Positions 4,940 through 6,993 of a DNA stretch of 6,993 bases are shown one piece after another (the stretch's first letter is position 1; each line of letters begins with the position of its first letter). The DNA is taken from positions 1 to 6,993 of the forward strand of contig CAZTSJ010000128.1 in assembly GCA_964616875.1 (NCBI GenBank), in the 5' to 3' direction. The notes beneath the pieces were generated by a model. The model saw nothing but the letters and a program-made list of their open reading frames with translations, did no database searches and had not been told where the DNA came from. A program made the translations under genes and the position numbers. The stretch is from RBG-16-66-20 sp964616875 (GTDB taxonomy: Bacteria > Pseudomonadota > Gammaproteobacteria > Burkholderiales > SG8-39).

Positions 4940-6993
4940 TTCCTCATACTGTGCCACAGCTTTGCGAGACGCTTGGCCGAGACCGGCACCGGGGTCTTCA
5001 GCTCCTGCGCGAACAGCGACACCCGCAGTTCCTCCAGCAGCCAGCCGAATTGTTCGAGTTCGGCCGCCGCGCGCAGCGGCCCGCCCAGCTTCGCGCGCCC
5101 GGCTAGTTCCCGGCGCAACGCCTGTTCCAGCGGCGCCAGCTCGGCCATGCACTGCGCATCGCGCGCCGCGCTTTTTTCCGGCACGGCGCGCAGCTTGTCC
5201 AGCCGCAGGACCGCGGCCTTGAGGTAGCGCGGCAAGTGCTGCAGGCGCTGCCACGGGGTACGGGAGAGAAATCCGTCCCGCAGGAGGCGTTCAATTTGCT
5301 GCTTCACGTCCTCGGCCGCCTGCGGGCTGGCCTTGCGCATCGCGGCGATACGCTTTTGCACCTGGGCGTACTCGGCGAGGATGGTCGCCGCGAGCCGCTG
5401 CATTTCCTGCGCGATGAGGTTCAGCCGGCTGCGGCCTTCCTGCACGCGCCGGTCGAACTCGGCCTGCTGCATCGGCAGCGACTCGGCGAGGAACGTCCGC
5501 TCGAGCGCCGCCAGGATGATGTCGTCCCTTAGCGCCGGGAGGGACATGAGCGCCATGTCCTTCGCAAGACCTTTGTCGATTTCACGCAAGCGGTCGCGAA
5601 AAGCGAGCGCCAGCAGGCGCAGCACCCCGGCGCGATGGACTTCGCGCGCGCGTTCCGGTGAATCGAACACCTGCAGGCTGACGCCCTCGCCCAGATCGAG
5701 CAGCGCCGGATACCCGACCAGCGTCTGTCCGCCACTGCGGATCTCCATCACTGCCTCGAGATCGCCGAAGGTCCAGCGCTCATGGCGTTCAGCGTTTTGC
5801 GTTTGACTTTCGTTTGCAAGGATTTTTTCAATCTTGAATCCAAATTCCCCTTTCAAAACCACCAGATTCCTGCCCATCGCCAGTTGCCGGCCGTCTTCGT
5901 CCACGATGCGGAAGTTCATCTGCAGGTGCAGCGGCGCCGAATCCGGCCGGAAGGCATCGGCAGGTACTTCGAGATTGAACTCGGCGCGGATGTAACGCGC
6001 GAGCGCCGCGGCGAGCGGCGTATCCGAAGGCGCTACGGCCGCGGCAAACGCCTGCGCGAACTCCGCCAGCGGGCCCAGCTTGTGGCGCAGGCGCTGCGGC
6101 ATGCCCTTGGCGTATCCCTGGACTTTCTCCTTCAGCAGTCCCGGCACCAGCCATTCGCAGCGCGCCGCCGGCACCTGATCGAGCAGCGCAACCGGCACCG
6201 TCAGCGTCACGCCGTCCTTCGGCGCACGCGGCTCGAAGTGATACTCGAGCACGAGCCGGTTGGGCCCGAGCTGGAAGTCGTGCGGAAAATTCTCGGTGGT
6301 GATTCCCGCCGCCTCGTGGCGCATCAGGTCTTCGCGCCGCAGCTGCAGCAGGCTGCCCTGCGCGCGTTCGGCCTCCTTGTGCCACTTCTCGAAATCGGCG
6401 CCATTGGTGATGCCCTCGGGCACCCGGGCGTCGTAGAAAGCGTAGATGAGTTCGTCGTCGACCAGGATGTCCGGCCGGCGCGACTTGTGCTCGAGCCGCT
6501 CGATCTCCTGCAGCAGCCGCTGGTTGTGCGCCAAAAACGGGGGAGGGGCCCTGTTTTCCCTCCCGGACGGCGCCCGCGTCTCGAATTCGCCCTCGACCAG
6601 CGCCGAGCGCAGGAAGATCTCGCGCGACAGCTTCGGCTCGATCGGCCCGTAGTGCACGCGCCGGTCGGCGTACACCGGCAGGCCGTAGAGCGTGCCACGC
6701 TCCGCGGCCACCACCTGGGCGCGCGCCTTCTCCCAGTGCGGCCGCTCGCGGTGGCGCTTGATGAGATGCGCGCCGAGTTCCTCGATCCAGCGCGGATCCA
6801 CGCTCGCCACGTTGCGCGCGAAAAGCCGGGTGGTTTCCACCAGCTCCGCGGCCATGATCCACTTGCCAGGCTTCTTCGTGCCCGAGCCCGGGTGCACCCA
6901 GTACTTGATGCCGCGCGCGCCGGTGTAGTTGTTGTCCGGTTCGTCTTTCATGCCGACGTTCCCAAGCAGGCCGCAGAGCAGCGCACGGTGGAG
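4936..6993 (-). CDS. hrpA: ATP-dependent RNA helicase HrpA, C-terminal half (5' end outside window)
   Basis: The frame is open to the window edge, giving 685 visible residues of a protein usually near 1300. The ATP-binding and helicase motifs lie outside. The first visible residues, HRALLCGLLGNVGMKDE, continue upstream, so the ATG at 6949-6951 is internal, not the start. The GARGIKYW stretch (25-32 of the visible part) and following KWIMAAELVETTRLFAR belong to the OB-fold region of DEAH helicases. Next comes the DUF3418 region (PF11898), seen in EHKSRRPDILVDDE (168-181), FPHDFQLGPNRLVLEYHFEP and later the long helical C-terminus with LIAQEMQRLAATILAEYAQVQKRIAAM. HrpA unwinds mRNA structure and in E. 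coli rescues stalled ribosomes. A segment of about ten residues (visible 143-152, SGRENRAPPP) interrupts the usual TRAP-FLAHN junction and looks inserted. The gene is translationally coupled to the EI24 gene. Confidence 0.95.
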   Translation of the reverse strand, partial: LHRALLCGLLGNVGMKDEPDNNYTGARGIKYWVHPGSGTKKPGKWIMAAELVETTRLFARNVASVDPRWIEELGAHLIKRHRERPHWEKARAQVVAAERGTLYGLPVYADRRVHYGPIEPKLSREIFLRSALVEGEFETRAPSGRENRAPPPFLAHNQRLLQEIERLEHKSRRPDILVDDELIYAFYDARVPEGITNGADFEKWHKEAERAQGSLLQLRREDLMRHEAAGITTENFPHDFQLGPNRLVLEYHFEPRAPKDGVTLTVPVALLDQVPAARCEWLVPGLLKEKVQGYAKGMPQRLRHKLGPLAEFAQAFAAAVAPSDTPLAAALARYIRAEFNLEVPADAFRPDSAPLHLQMNFRIVDEDGRQLAMGRNLVVLKGEFGFKIEKILANESQTQNAERHERWTFGDLEAVMEIRSGGQTLVGYPALLDLGEGVSLQVFDSPERAREVHRAGVLRLLALAFRDRLREIDKGLAKDMALMSLPALRDDIILAALERTFLAESLPMQQAEFDRRVQEGRSRLNLIAQEMQRLAATILAEYAQVQKRIAAMRKASPQAAEDVKQQIERLLRDGFLSRTPWQRLQHLPRYLKAAVLRLDKLRAVPEKSAARDAQCMAELAPLEQALRRELAGRAKLGGPLRAAAELEQFGWLLEELRVSLFAQELKTPVPVSAKRLAKLWHSMRK
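6538..6567. repeat. Palindromic 30-bp in-frame segment within hrpA
   Basis: GGGAGGG (6541-6547) and CCCTCCC (6558-6564) form a perfect 7-bp inverted repeat around a 10-base loop. The segment encodes SGRENRAPPP on the minus strand between TRAP and FLAHN, which from my memory of HrpA proteins are normally adjacent. Its proline, glycine and arginine content resembles extragenic palindromes that have entered genes. The inverted repeat is seen; insertion is inferred. Confidence 0.5.

Noticed and set aside
4193..5254. A longer EI24 protein starting at 5254
   Set aside because: The extra N-terminus lies wholly inside hrpA and is Arg/Ala-rich. The ATG at 4939 has a GAGGA sequence, an ATGA junction and a normal family N-terminus.
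5828..6862. Long minus-strand open frame (344 codons) overlapping hrpA
   Set aside because: It is an alternate frame of hrpA with Arg/Ala/Gly-rich, low-complexity content and no family motifs, as expected in high-GC DNA.
6949..6951. ATG as the true start of a shorter HrpA-like protein
   Set aside because: The frame stays open to the edge and reads HRALLCGLLGNVG, which belongs to HrpA, so this methionine is internal.

Overview
This high-GC, densely coded window most likely comes from a betaproteobacterial chromosome (Burkholderiales or a related order). The case rests on a phasin C-terminus, a PF04392-type (COG2984) substrate-binding protein, a fused peroxiredoxin-glutaredoxin divergent from oxyR, and an HrpA-type RNA helicase with the C-terminal DUF3418 region. 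The assignment comes from gene content and protein style, not from a database comparison. No mobile element, CRISPR array, tRNA or rRNA is visible.

Layout from left to right. The 3' end of a phasin gene (+) ends at 178 and is followed by a strong intrinsic terminator at 201-230. Convergent to it is a tightly packed minus-strand gene set that is read from right to left: peroxiredoxin-glutaredoxin hybrid (3183-2452), stand-alone COG1058/CinA N-terminal-type protein (2431-1664), PF04392 periplasmic binding protein (1653-661) and a small exported four-cysteine protein (664-248). The gaps are 20 bp, 10 bp and an ATGA overlap, so these four probably form one operon. oxyR (3286-4185, +) is divergent from it across a 102-bp regulatory region. 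oxyR converges, with only 7 bp between stop codons, on a second minus-strand pair: the 3' part of hrpA (running off the right edge) and an EI24-family membrane protein coupled to it by another ATGA overlap.

The clearest biology is a peroxide-response module. OxyR keeps both redox cysteines at exactly C199 and C208. The intergenic region contains an OxyR-like site (best half ATAG-N7-CTAT at 3273-3287) that covers the oxyR -10 and start codon and lies directly upstream of a candidate -35 for the peroxidase operon. This suggests autorepression of oxyR and activation of prx-grx by one bound tetramer. The three genes behind prx-grx would then be candidates for peroxide-linked expression, although their own roles are not known. 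Points of secondary interest are a hairpin around the COG1058 start codon, a perfect inverted repeat inside the prx-grx promoter, and a palindromic in-frame segment within hrpA that looks like a small insertion.

I did not find a convincing wholly new system. The most notable items are the regulatory architecture at 3184-3287, the unusual gene company of the prx-grx operon, and the hrpA insertion-like segment.
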